A stretch of DNA of 64,000 bases, from assembly GCA_002842035.1 (NCBI GenBank), contig PHBP01000002.1, positions 62,001 to 126,000 of the forward strand, in the 5' to 3' direction. The translations under genes and the position numbers were made by a program. Under the pieces are notes generated by a model. The model was not told where the DNA came from and ran no database searches. It saw only the letters and a program-made list of their open reading frames with translations. Origin of the DNA: Candidatus Cloacimonetes bacterium HGW-Cloacimonetes-2. GTDB taxonomy: Bacteria; Cloacimonadota; Cloacimonadia; Cloacimonadales; Cloacimonadaceae. This document shows positions 53,991-64,000 of this stretch, in pieces; within the stretch, counting starts at the first letter, position 1; the number at the start of each line of letters is the position of its first letter.

Positions 53991-56960
53991 ATGAAGATGG
54001 AAGAACTGAACTATTATTATAACAAGTTCAAATTCGGTGAGGACATATTCCACCAGTTGATGCAGAAGCGTGTGCGGGACATCCTGTTGGTTTCAACGTT
54101 TTACGATGCATTTATCTTTGAACAGGATGGCAGACTTTCGGAGCAAATCTTTGGCGAATACCGTCAGCTCAATCTTACTACAGCACCGCGCATAACCAGC
54201 GTTCCGACCGGTGAGGATGCCCTCGAAATCCTCAAGAAGCAGAGCTTTGATCTCGTGATCACAATGATGCGTATAGGTGATATCGGGCCATTTCAACTCG
54301 CAAAAGAGATCAAGTCCAAACAGCCGGATTTGCCGGTTTTGCTGCTTCTAAATGTCGCATCTGATTACGTAATCTGGGAGAATCATACCGAAGACAGGCA
54401 GTATATCGATGACGTTTTCCTCTGGAACGGTGATACGAAGCTGTTTTTGGCAATGGTCAAGAACGTTGAAGACCAGATGAACGTGGCTTTTGACACAGCT
54501 CACGGATTGGTACGTGTGATCCTGCTGGTCGAAGATTCGCTGCATTATTACTCCCTGTTTTTGCCTTCTCTGTATTCTGTGATAATGAAGCAGACACAGC
54601 GGTTGATCGAAGAAGAAGTAAGCGATATCAACAAAAGGCTCAGGATGCGTATCCGTCCCAAGGTGCTATTGGCGCACGATTACGAAGAAGCAGTCGAGCT
54701 TTATGACCGTTACAAGGAATATATGCTCTGTGTGATCTCTGATATCCGCTACAAAGTAGGCGGAGAGGTCGATCCCAAGGCTGGTTTCAAGCTAATTGAT
54801 CACGTGGTCAGCAGCAATTCTGAGCTACCCATCATCCTGCAGAGTTCTGAGGATGAAAACGAAGAGCCAGCCAGAGCCAAGGGTGCGCATTTCCTGAACA
54901 AAAACTCCAAGCATCTATTTTCTGATCTTAGGGCTTTTATGGTTTATAATCTGGGTTTTGGCAATTTTATCTTTCGTAGCGCGGATGGCTCGGTTATCGA
55001 TGAAGCTGCCAATATCGCGGAATTTGAGGAGAAAATCCTCACCGTGCCCGAAGAGACCATAGTTTTTCACAGTAAGTTCAATCACTTTTCAAACTGGCTG
55101 ATAGCCCACGGTGAAGTACAGATTGCCAAGCGCATCAGGCCGATGAAGATAGATGACTTCTCCAGCAAAGAGGAGCTAAGACAGTTTCTGCATCATACCT
55201 TCAGGACGGTTAGAATAGATAAAAACCGGGGAAAGATCATCAATTTTGATGCAGTCTCGCTGGCGGAGATGAACCAGATTATCAGGCTGACAGAAGGTTC
55301 TCTGGGTGGTAAAGGGCGCGGTCTGGCATTTCTCAATGCTTTGCTTTGCACGATGGATTACGAACGCAAATACGAGAATATCTCGATCTCTCTGCCCTCC
55401 ACCGCAATCATTGGAACTAATGAATTTGATAGTTTTGTGGAATCCAACAATATCCAGGAAAAGGTGGTCGGCAAGACTGATGATGAGATAGATTGCATCT
55501 TTATTGCCGGGAAACTTTCCAGGCAATTGGTGGAAAGACTGCAGATATATCTGGATCATATCCACTATCCCGTGGCTGTGAGATCTTCTTCGCTATTGGA
55601 AGATTCTCAGGCTCAGCCTTTGGCAGGTGTTTACCGCACCTTTATGCTGCCTAATAATCATAATGATCCGCATTACCGTCTGGTGCAATTGATGAATGCG
55701 ATCAAGCTGGTCTTTGCTTCGGTCTATCTGTCTGATGCCAGGGCATTTCTGGAAGCTCTGAATTTTAAGGCGGAAGAAGAAAAGATGGCGGTGATTATTC
55801 AGGAAGTGGTGGGTAGTCCCAAAGGTGAAAACTATTACTATCCCCAAATTTCGGGCGTGGCTCAATCTTATAACTTCTACCCCACCTCGCATATGCAGCA
55901 TACGGATGGAATAGCCAATATTGCTTTGGGATTGGGCAAATCAGTGGTTGAAGGAAAGCTGAATTTCCGCTTTTGCCCCAAGTATCCGGAGACTGAAATG
56001 CTGCCCCAGATGGAGATGATGCGTACAAGTCAAAAGGAGTTTTATGCCCTTGATCTCTCCAGAAGCGATTTTGACCTCAAGAAAGGCGAGGAGATTACTC
56101 TCGCCAAGCTCTTGATCAAAGATGCGGAGCAGCACAATGTACTAAGGTACATCGCCTCGGTGTGGGATTTTGAAAACTACCGGCTCACAGATAACCTTGA
56201 TGAGAAGGGAATGAAGGTGCTTACCTTTGCCGGGATATTGAAGTATAACTACTTCCCACTTGCCAAGATAGTCGAGGAACTGCTGGAGATTGGAGAGATC
56301 GCCCTGGGTATCCCGGTCGAGATTGAGTTTGCCGTCAATCTGGAATATGATTCGATTCATAATCATAAGCCTACCTTCTATATTTTGCAGATCAGACCTC
56401 TTTCGGTGAATACGGATGCCTATCGGATCGATGCGGAGAAGTTGGTGAAGAATGAGCTTTTGATGTACACTGAGCATGGGATGGGCAATGGTGTTATCGA
56501 TGATCTTTATGATGTAGTTTTCCTTGATCCCAATTGTTTTGACAAGACAAAGACGGTCGAGATGCAGGCTGAGATCGAGCGATTCAACGAGAAGATGGCT
56601 CGGGAAGGCAAGCGTTATATGTTGATCGGTCCCGGTAGATGGGGTTCCAGAGACCGTTTCCTGGGGATACCGGTGCGTTGGCCTCAAATCAACCGTGCCA
56701 AGGTTATCCTGGAGACTGGGCTGAGTGATTTTATTGTTGAAGCGAGCCAGGGAACACACTTCTTCCACAATCTGGTAGCGATGAATGTGGGCTATTTTAC
56801 GATTCCATATGTATCACAGACAGACTTTGTGGATTGGAACTGGCTCTTGGATCAGGAGGAGATAGAGCGAGGTAACTACTTTGTACATTTGGCTTTTAAG
56901 AAGCCATTGATAGTGAGAATGGATGGAAAGACTGGACTGGCGGTAATCCACAAAGTGTAG
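53991..56960 (+). CDS. Double receiver-like / PEP-synthase-type ATP-grasp protein, copy 1
   Basis: A 989-residue protein. Residues about 25-160 form a receiver-like domain without the phospho-acceptor Asp. Residues about 173-320 form a second receiver-like domain with a candidate acceptor D251 (VISDIRYK). Residues about 430-815 are the ATP-binding domain of PEP synthase/pyruvate phosphate dikinase: GSLGGKGRGLAFL (436-448), VAVRSSSLLEDS, PLAGVYRTF and QIRPLS. The C-terminal 130 residues (GPGRWGSRDRFLG, SQGTHFFHN) are not part of classical PEP synthase. The phosphohistidine (GG.TSH) and PEP-barrel domains are absent. The ATG at 53991 follows GAGG by 9 bases. It probably transfers phosphate from ATP to an unknown acceptor. 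Confidence 0.8.
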   Translation: MKMEELNYYYNKFKFGEDIFHQLMQKRVRDILLVSTFYDAFIFEQDGRLSEQIFGEYRQLNLTTAPRITSVPTGEDALEILKKQSFDLVITMMRIGDIGPFQLAKEIKSKQPDLPVLLLLNVASDYVIWENHTEDRQYIDDVFLWNGDTKLFLAMVKNVEDQMNVAFDTAHGLVRVILLVEDSLHYYSLFLPSLYSVIMKQTQRLIEEEVSDINKRLRMRIRPKVLLAHDYEEAVELYDRYKEYMLCVISDIRYKVGGEVDPKAGFKLIDHVVSSNSELPIILQSSEDENEEPARAKGAHFLNKNSKHLFSDLRAFMVYNLGFGNFIFRSADGSVIDEAANIAEFEEKILTVPEETIVFHSKFNHFSNWLIAHGEVQIAKRIRPMKIDDFSSKEELRQFLHHTFRTVRIDKNRGKIINFDAVSLAEMNQIIRLTEGSLGGKGRGLAFLNALLCTMDYERKYENISISLPSTAIIGTNEFDSFVESNNIQEKVVGKTDDEIDCIFIAGKLSRQLVERLQIYLDHIHYPVAVRSSSLLEDSQAQPLAGVYRTFMLPNNHNDPHYRLVQLMNAIKLVFASVYLSDARAFLEALNFKAEEEKMAVIIQEVVGSPKGENYYYPQISGVAQSYNFYPTSHMQHTDGIANIALGLGKSVVEGKLNFRFCPKYPETEMLPQMEMMRTSQKEFYALDLSRSDFDLKKGEEITLAKLLIKDAEQHNVLRYIASVWDFENYRLTDNLDEKGMKVLTFAGILKYNYFPLAKIVEELLEIGEIALGIPVEIEFAVNLEYDSIHNHKPTFYILQIRPLSVNTDAYRIDAEKLVKNELLMYTEHGMGNGVIDDLYDVVFLDPNCFDKTKTVEMQAEIERFNEKMAREGKRYMLIGPGRWGSRDRFLGIPVRWPQINRAKVILETGLSDFIVEASQGTHFFHNLVAMNVGYFTIPYVSQTDFVDWNWLLDQEEIERGNYFVHLAFKKPLIVRMDGKTGLAVIHKV

Positions 56961-56973
56961 TAGGCAGCAGGCA

Positions 56974-59916
56974 ATGATCAATTCGAATTATTGGTCAGCA
57001 GAACTGGAAAGGCTGGAGCAGCTAATGCCTTATCGCGTTCAGCACGTCCTGCTGATTGCGTCCTTGTACGATTCATTTGTGTTTGAGGTCGATGGTTTCC
57101 TGGCAGAGCAAGTGGCATCAGACTTTTATTTGCTCAATCTCAGTACTCAGCCGGGTATCTTTCACGCATCGGGCACTGAGGGTGCGCTCAAGCTGCTTGA
57201 GTTGGAAAAGATCGATATAGTGGTCGTGCATCTGGCTTCGATGCGCACAATCGCACTTGAGCTTTTACGCGCTGTCAAGGACAAGTATCCCGATACACCG
57301 GTCTTTTTCCTCCTGGGAGCGCCGCTGGATCTGATGTTTGTCGAGAATCACATCCCAGATCTGGCTCCGGTAGATGATTTCTTTTATTGGAATGGTGATT
57401 CAAAGCTATTTCTGGCTATGATCAAGCTCTGGGAAGAGCATCAGAATCTGCAGCACGATACATCTCTGATGCAAGTACCTGTGATCCTCGTGATTGAGAC
57501 CTTTATACCTTATTACTCACAGTTTTTACCGTTATTTTTGGAGCTTATACTGCAATTGAACCAGTCTGTGATCAGAGGAGAGCATCAGGATGTAAACAAA
57601 GCTCTCTATATGAAAGCCAGGCCGAGGGTGATACTCTTGCACGACTACCAGACAGCGGTCGAGACCTATGAGAAGTATAGCGGGAATGTGATCGGTATTA
57701 TCAGCAATATCAATTACGATCACCGGGCTCAGACGGATCGTGATGCGGGACTCAGGCTCCTGCAGTATATCCGTAAACGCAAGCCCACTTTGCCATTTCT
57801 CTTGCAGTCATTCAACCCTATGTATAGGGATATCGTTACAGCCAGCGAAGGTGACTTCCTCTACAAAGACTTGCCCGGCCTGAGGGTGCAAGTCAAGAGA
57901 TGGCTGGAATCGGAGGTCGGATTTGGCAGATTTGTCTTTAGGGGTGCTGATCACGTCAAGATCGATGAAGCAGGAACTTTGATTGGTTTTGTGCATAGAT
58001 TAAGTGTAATCCCGGATGATTCTTTGGAATATCACTATCGTGGGGGACATATCTGTAATTGGCTCAAGACTCACGCAGAGCTTGCTTTGGCGGAGTATAT
58101 CGGAGGCTTGAAGGATTACCAGTCGGTTTCGCAACTGAGAGATGACTTATGCGAGGCTTTCAGTTCACTGATCTCATTCCGCAGAAGGGAAAAGATCCAG
58201 GATTGGAACGAAGAAGCTGATCTGCAGATGAATCTGATCTACAAGATCGGAGATGATTCGATCGGAGGTAAAGGACGCGGGCTGGCATTCCTGAATGTGA
58301 TGCTAAATCGCTATAGCGAGATCTGCGAGAAGTATCCCGGAGTCAATATCAGCGTGCCGGTTGCGGCTATCCTTGCCACAGGTGAGTTTGATAAGTTTAT
58401 CAATGCTAATCCAATGCTTCAGGGAATTGGGACAAGGGACGATCTGACTGATAAAGAGATCGATGAGCTCTTTCTGGAGTGTACTATACCCTATGATACG
58501 TTACAGATACTAAGCCAGGTAATTGAACAAACGAGATATCCTCTGGCTATCCGTTCCTCCAGTGTACTTGAGGATTCCATTACCAATCCTTTTGCGGGAG
58601 TCTTTAGAACCTTTCTGATCCCCAATAGCCACACCAAGGATGAGCTCAGGCTGCAACAACTTATTCAGGCTGTAAAGCTCGTTTATGCCTCAATGTATCT
58701 GAAAGGAGCACGCGTCTATCGAGAATCGCTAAGGATACCATCCCGCGAGGAAAAGATGGCAGTGATTATACAGAAAGTGGCAGGCTCTATGCATGGGGAT
58801 TACTTCTACCCTTTGGTCTCCGGAGTAGCTCAATCATACAATTACTATCCCAGTACCAATATGAAGCACGAGGATGGAGTCGTTACCTTATCAACAGGCC
58901 TGGGTAAGACAGCGGTGGAACGGGAGCGTACATTTGCTTTTTGCCCCAGGTATCCCAATAAAGATATGTTTACAGCTATCAATATTGTGGAGGGAGCTCA
59001 GAGAAGACTCTATGCCATTATGCCGGAGAAGAGGGATTTTGATCTGCGCAGCGGAGAAGATTCATCTCTGGGGAGACTGAGGATTTCTCAAGCGCTTTTA
59101 GAGAATGAACTGGAACTGCTTTCCTCCGTATGGGATCACGATAACAAGGAGTTTATAGCTGGTAAATACGCCAAAGGGCCTCGCGTGATAACATATCGAT
59201 CATTGCTCCATTACAGGCAGTATCCACTTGCTGATATACTAAAGGACTTTCTGGAGCTTGGCAGGCTGGTGATGGGTTGCGAGATCGAGATGGAATTTGC
59301 CTTTGATGTAGATAGCCGAAGATCCGAAGCAAGCTTTTATCTATTGCAGATACGACCGATCACAGTAAGTCAAAAGCTCTACTCCAGCTCTCTTGAGCAT
59401 TGGGCAGCCAAGCGAGAGCAGTTGCTGGCATTTTCTTCTTATGCCTTGGGAAGCGAGATGGATGAAGAGCTGGATATAATTGTGTATATACACCCATCCA
59501 AGTTTGACATTATCAAGACAGAAGAGATAGCAGCAGAGCTGGAAGATATCAATCAACAGCTCAAAGCAATGGACAAGAAATACATCCTGGCAGGAGCAGG
59601 CAGGTGGGGCTCCAGTGATAGATTTCTGGGTGTGCCCGTGGCGTGGAGTCAGATCTCAGCAGCTAAACTCATTATTGAAGTAGTGCTTCCCAATATGTCT
59701 ATAGAAGCCTCTCACGGCTCTCATTTTTTCCATAACCTCTTCTCAATGAATGTAGGCTATCTAACGATTTGGGACAAGGCAGCTAAAGACTTTATCGACT
59801 GGGATGCAATGGAAGAAATGGAGCCCTTGATCACAGGCAAGTATATCAGTGTGTGTAAATATAAAGCAAGTCTCAAGATTTTATTTGACGGAAAGAACGC
59901 AGTCATATTAAAGTGA
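56974..59916 (+). CDS. Double receiver-like / PEP-synthase-type ATP-grasp protein, copy 2
   Basis: A 980-residue paralogue of the preceding gene, 13 bp downstream and colinear with it throughout. The same blocks are present: SIGGKGRGLAFLN, LAIRSSSVLEDS, PFAGVFRTF, QIRPITV, then GAGRWGSSDRFLG and SHGSHFFHN. A key difference is in the second receiver-like domain, where the candidate acceptor Asp of copy 1 is Asn (IISNINYD). The first receiver-like domain also lacks an acceptor Asp. As in copy 1, no phosphohistidine or PEP-barrel domain is found. Close packing and kept motifs suggest a paired complex or a regulator/catalyst pair; this is inference. Confidence 0.8.
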   Translation: MINSNYWSAELERLEQLMPYRVQHVLLIASLYDSFVFEVDGFLAEQVASDFYLLNLSTQPGIFHASGTEGALKLLELEKIDIVVVHLASMRTIALELLRAVKDKYPDTPVFFLLGAPLDLMFVENHIPDLAPVDDFFYWNGDSKLFLAMIKLWEEHQNLQHDTSLMQVPVILVIETFIPYYSQFLPLFLELILQLNQSVIRGEHQDVNKALYMKARPRVILLHDYQTAVETYEKYSGNVIGIISNINYDHRAQTDRDAGLRLLQYIRKRKPTLPFLLQSFNPMYRDIVTASEGDFLYKDLPGLRVQVKRWLESEVGFGRFVFRGADHVKIDEAGTLIGFVHRLSVIPDDSLEYHYRGGHICNWLKTHAELALAEYIGGLKDYQSVSQLRDDLCEAFSSLISFRRREKIQDWNEEADLQMNLIYKIGDDSIGGKGRGLAFLNVMLNRYSEICEKYPGVNISVPVAAILATGEFDKFINANPMLQGIGTRDDLTDKEIDELFLECTIPYDTLQILSQVIEQTRYPLAIRSSSVLEDSITNPFAGVFRTFLIPNSHTKDELRLQQLIQAVKLVYASMYLKGARVYRESLRIPSREEKMAVIIQKVAGSMHGDYFYPLVSGVAQSYNYYPSTNMKHEDGVVTLSTGLGKTAVERERTFAFCPRYPNKDMFTAINIVEGAQRRLYAIMPEKRDFDLRSGEDSSLGRLRISQALLENELELLSSVWDHDNKEFIAGKYAKGPRVITYRSLLHYRQYPLADILKDFLELGRLVMGCEIEMEFAFDVDSRRSEASFYLLQIRPITVSQKLYSSSLEHWAAKREQLLAFSSYALGSEMDEELDIIVYIHPSKFDIIKTEEIAAELEDINQQLKAMDKKYILAGAGRWGSSDRFLGVPVAWSQISAAKLIIEVVLPNMSIEASHGSHFFHNLFSMNVGYLTIWDKAAKDFIDWDAMEEMEPLITGKYISVCKYKASLKILFDGKNAVILK

Positions 59917-59963
59917 ACAGCGTGTGTATGTATTGAAAAGAACCGTGTATAACGTAAAAATAA

Positions 59964-61313
<1,350 letters not shown>

Positions 61314-61329
61314 TAAACTTGTGAACTGG

Positions 61330-61361
61330 CTATCCGGGAACTCCGGTTCCCGGATAGTCTT
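61330..61361 (+). terminator. Hairpin/terminator between gdhA and the histidine kinase
   Basis: An 11-bp stem CTATCCGGGAA / TTCCCGGATAG with a 6-base loop, followed by TCTTATAT. It is a weak-tailed terminator candidate that ends 6 bp before the next ATG. Confidence 0.65.
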
Positions 61362-61363
61362 AT

Positions 61364-62491
61364 ATGGATGATATGAAGAGTAAAGCAATTAACGAAGCAG
61401 GTATTCTGGCAGCTCTGCAAGAGCGCGTCAAAGAACTCGATTGTCTATACCAGATTGGCGATATAGCACAACAGCCTGATCTGGAGACACGTGAAATACT
61501 CAGCAGGATAATCAGTATTATCCCTGCAGCAATGCAATATCCCCATCTCGCCGGAGCAAGACTGATGCTGGATGGAAACGCCATCAGTAGCCACACAGTA
61601 GTTCAAGGTCCTGTCCAAATCAGCGCTGATATCTTTGTGAACTACATCAACCGTGGCATACTGGAAGTCTTTTATCAAAGCGAGTCCGATGGCTCTCTAC
61701 CAAGCTTTCTCCCGGAAGAAGAGCGCTTGCTGAATACGATTGCCAAGCAAATCTCGCTGGTGATCGAGCGCCGCAGCGTAGAAGAATACAATAGCAAACT
61801 GCAAGAACAGCTCAGACACGCAGACAGATTGGCCACGATAGGTCAGTTAGCTGCAGGAATTGCTCACGAGATCAATGAGCCTCTTGCTACAATTATGGGC
61901 TATGCCCAATTGATCGATGAGGAAGAAGACATCTCTCAGCAGGTCAAACAAGACACAGGGCGCATCATTAGCGCCGCCTTGCATGCCCGGGAAGTAATCC
62001 GTAAACTGATGCTTTTCTCGCGGCAGGTTCCCCCGAATAAGGTGGAACTAAATCTGAACAAAGTTATCACCGATGGCTTCTACTTTTTGGAAAGCCGTTG
62101 CGAAAGACAATCCATAGAGATTGAAAAAGATCTTGATCCTGCCAATCCCACCATTGTAGCCGATGCCAGCCAGATTCATCAGGTGATGGTCAATCTGGTA
62201 GTAAACGCTATGCATGCGATGCCAGAAGGCGGAAAGCTCACTTTGCGTACCAAACAACTGAAAGACTCCGTCCTCTTCAGTGTAGCTGACACAGGCACGG
62301 GGATGACTGACGAGATCAAAAGCAAGGTCTTTATACCATTTTATACTACGAAGGACATCAATCAAGGCACAGGGCTGGGGCTCTCTGTGGTTCACGGCAT
62401 TATTAGCAGCCACAACGGCAAAATCGAGGTGGATAGCAAACTGGGTAAAGGCAGCATTTTTAACATCTATTTTGAGGTAAGACATGCCTGA
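61364..62491 (+). CDS. Soluble sensor histidine kinase with GAF-like domain
   Basis: A 375-residue histidine kinase. Residues about 10-135 form a GAF-like sensor without membrane helices. A short coiled segment leads to the H-box AGIAHEINEPLA (phosphorylated His), then the N-box NLVVNAMHAMPEGG, and G-boxes DTGTGMT and GTGLGLSVVHGI. No ribosome site precedes the ATG at 61364; the next ATG (61373) has none either. Its stop region overlaps the response regulator by 8 bp, so the two are a pair. The signal is unknown; the neighbouring gdhA hints at nitrogen or amino-acid status. Confidence 0.9.
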   Translation: MDDMKSKAINEAGILAALQERVKELDCLYQIGDIAQQPDLETREILSRIISIIPAAMQYPHLAGARLMLDGNAISSHTVVQGPVQISADIFVNYINRGILEVFYQSESDGSLPSFLPEEERLLNTIAKQISLVIERRSVEEYNSKLQEQLRHADRLATIGQLAAGIAHEINEPLATIMGYAQLIDEEEDISQQVKQDTGRIISAALHAREVIRKLMLFSRQVPPNKVELNLNKVITDGFYFLESRCERQSIEIEKDLDPANPTIVADASQIHQVMVNLVVNAMHAMPEGGKLTLRTKQLKDSVLFSVADTGTGMTDEIKSKVFIPFYTTKDINQGTGLGLSVVHGIISSHNGKIEVDSKLGKGSIFNIYFEVRHA

Positions 62492-63815
62492 CAACAAGAC
62501 TCCGATTCTGATCGTGGATGATTCAATTGATACTCTGGAGATGATAGCCCGAAAGCTCAATTCGCATGGCTTTAGCTGCTATAGTGCCCAAAGCGTGGAA
62601 CGGGCTCTTGATATACTTGGCAAGACCGAGATTGATCTTGTTTTGACAGATTATAAGATGCCTAAACACAGCGGATTGGACTTGATCCGCCACCTCAGGG
62701 ATCATCATCCTAATACGCGTGTGATAATGATTACAGGCTATCCGACCATTGAAGGAGCAGTAGAGGCTGTGAAGTTTGGAGCTGAAGAATATCTTACAAA
62801 GCCATTTACAGATGAGGAGTTGTTCGGCGCTATCAGCAGTGCCCAAGCCAAGATATTGCAGCAAAAGATCGCCACCAAGCCTCATTCCACCCAGGGCAAT
62901 CCTTATGGAATGATCGGCTTATCAACTCCAATGACCAAGGTTTACAATAGCATCAAGAAATCAGCAGCAAACAACGCCACCGTACTGATCAGCGGTGAAA
63001 GCGGAACCGGTAAGGAACTGGTTGCCAGAGCTATCCACTACAATTCCAAACGTAGCAAAGCTCCTTTTGTGCCTGTCAATTGTGGTGCTATTCCCGAAAC
63101 GCTGCTCGAAGCAGAGTTATTCGGCTACACAAAGGGATCTTTTACCGGAGCAACCGAGACCAGAGCCGGCTATTTCCTCACTGCGGATGGAGGTACGATC
63201 TTCCTCGATGAAATCAGTGAAACCTCCCTATCGATGCAGGTCAAGTTACTCCGGGTTCTGCAAGACAAACAGGTCACTATGATCGGCTCAAAACAAGCCC
63301 GCTCTGTCAATATTCGCGTAATCGCATCTACAAACAAAGACCTGCAACAGCTTATCCTTCAGGGCAGCTTTAGGGAAGATCTGTATTACAGGCTAAACGT
63401 CCTGCCTATCGCCCTGCCTGCCTTACGCGAACGCGGCGATGATGTATCCATCCTGGCCAGCCACTTCCTCGAGAAGTTTGCCCGCGAAAACGCACAAACT
63501 CCGCCTCATATCTCTGATGATGCTTTGGAGGCTTTGAAGAAATACCAATGGCCTGGAAACGTCCGTGAGCTGGAGAATCTGATCTACAGGCTGATGGTGA
63601 TGAGCGAAGACCGCCAGATCAATGTAAGCGATTTGCCCGATTATCTCAAATTCACAATCAACCGTAGCAAAAACCTCAACCGTAGCCTGGAAGAGGTTGA
63701 AATGGAGTATATTTCCGATGTCTTGGCATCTGTCAATGGTAACAAAAGTCTTGCTGCCAGAATCTTGAAGATTGACAGAAAAACGCTGCACAACAAGCTG
63801 AACATCAAGGAATAA
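62484..63815 (+). CDS. Sigma54-dependent response regulator (NtrC/AtoC family)
   Basis: A 443-residue activator: receiver domain (acceptor D56 in VLTDYKMP), AAA+ sigma54-interaction domain (Walker A GESGTGKE, Walker B GGTIFLDEI), and a C-terminal Fis-type helix-turn-helix (NKSLAARILKIDRKTLHNKL). The sigma54-contact loop reads GSFTGA instead of the usual GAFTGA. It overlaps the histidine kinase gene by 8 bp. Its targets are unknown, and I could not identify a -24/-12 promoter with confidence in this window. Confidence 0.94.
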   Translation: MPDNKTPILIVDDSIDTLEMIARKLNSHGFSCYSAQSVERALDILGKTEIDLVLTDYKMPKHSGLDLIRHLRDHHPNTRVIMITGYPTIEGAVEAVKFGAEEYLTKPFTDEELFGAISSAQAKILQQKIATKPHSTQGNPYGMIGLSTPMTKVYNSIKKSAANNATVLISGESGTGKELVARAIHYNSKRSKAPFVPVNCGAIPETLLEAELFGYTKGSFTGATETRAGYFLTADGGTIFLDEISETSLSMQVKLLRVLQDKQVTMIGSKQARSVNIRVIASTNKDLQQLILQGSFREDLYYRLNVLPIALPALRERGDDVSILASHFLEKFARENAQTPPHISDDALEALKKYQWPGNVRELENLIYRLMVMSEDRQINVSDLPDYLKFTINRSKNLNRSLEEVEMEYISDVLASVNGNKSLAARILKIDRKTLHNKLNIKE

Positions 63816-63828
63816 ACAGGAGTGATAA

Positions 63829-64000
63829 ATGATTCTGGACCTGATAAGCAAATCACGTAGTTACCGCCGTTTTGATCACAACCGTGCCATTAGCAGAGCA
63901 GAACTCGAAGCCCTCATAGAGGCTGCTCGCCTCAGCCCCAGCGCTGCCAATCTGCAAAACCTGAGATTCTTCATTTCCTGGGAAGATTCTACCAATAATG
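63829..64000 (+). CDS. Nitroreductase-family protein, N-terminal part only
   Basis: The first 57 codons of a nitroreductase-family flavoprotein run off the right edge. The visible part, MILDLISKSRSYRRFDHNRA then LIEAARLSPSAANLQNLRFF, contains the FMN-binding arginines and the SPSAANLQ segment typical of the family. AGGAG precedes the ATG. It follows the response regulator by 13 bp and may share its transcript. The substrate cannot be inferred from this fragment. Confidence 0.87.
   Translation, partial: MILDLISKSRSYRRFDHNRAISRAELEALIEAARLSPSAANLQNLRFFISWEDSTNN

Noticed and set aside
56142-56768. 208-aa minus-strand frame opposite the first ATP-grasp protein
   Set aside because: The plus-strand gene has conserved motifs throughout this interval and a paralogue; the antisense frame has none.
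59933-59960. Sigma70 promoter TTGAAA-N16-TAAAAA before gdhA
   Set aside because: The predicted transcript start would fall inside the gdhA ribosome site, so it is unlikely to be the working promoter.

Overview
The window reads as one contiguous piece of a diderm, strictly anaerobic, amino-acid-fermenting bacterium. The best guess is a member of the Cloacimonadota (Candidatus Cloacimonas relatives). This is inference from gene content: an electron-bifurcating [FeFe]-hydrogenase, a lysine-fermentation enzyme (Kce) whose metal ligands fall at the same residue numbers as in the structurally studied Cloacimonas enzyme, B12-dependent ribonucleotide reductase, lipid A/Kdo genes, and secreted proteins ending in a Por/type IX-like sorting domain. 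No 16S gene is present to settle it.

Region 1 (1-39.5 kb) is almost entirely minus strand. It is a tightly packed housekeeping stretch with many 1-4 bp start/stop overlaps: murJ, holB, a GNAT acetyltransferase, an LpxL-like acyltransferase, an aldo/keto reductase-ferredoxin, a parvulin lipoprotein, mutS, a SPOR protein and rho; then a PHP phosphatase, an HgdC-type activase, an M16 peptidase, folE2, apbE, nrdJ, kce, murI, rnr, yicC, miaB, a glycosyltransferase-Ppx fusion, a NusG-II protein, a radical SAM enzyme, waaA and tRNA-Asp. It ends with two coupled large secreted proteins.

Region 2 (39.5-45.1 kb) is an accessory zone. It has orphan genes on both strands, two distant paralogues of an unrecognised 150-aa family, a gene broken by an in-frame stop, a truncated DUF3800 gene, and a nest of repeats: REP-like doublets and a 210-bp structured element. 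A secreted protein with a sorting domain and a DUF3147 membrane protein close it.

Region 3 (45.1-53.4 kb, minus strand) is one operon: rex, hydC, hydB, hydA, a [2Fe-2S] ferredoxin, a PAS-containing sensory-type hydrogenase, and a SpoIIE-type phosphatase. It couples NADH and ferredoxin re-oxidation to H2 production, under probable Rex control. An inverted pair of the 210-bp element brackets this operon together with part of region 2.

Region 4 (53.9-64 kb, plus strand) holds two tandem paralogues of about 985 aa. Each joins two receiver-like domains to a PEP-synthase-type ATP-grasp domain and an unusual C-terminal domain, with no phosphohistidine or PEP-barrel domain. Glutamate dehydrogenase, a histidine kinase/sigma54-activator pair and a nitroreductase start follow. 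Together Kce, the HgdC-like activase, glutamate dehydrogenase and HydABC fit an amino-acid fermenter that disposes of electrons as H2. The tandem ATP-grasp proteins are the strongest candidate for an undescribed system.
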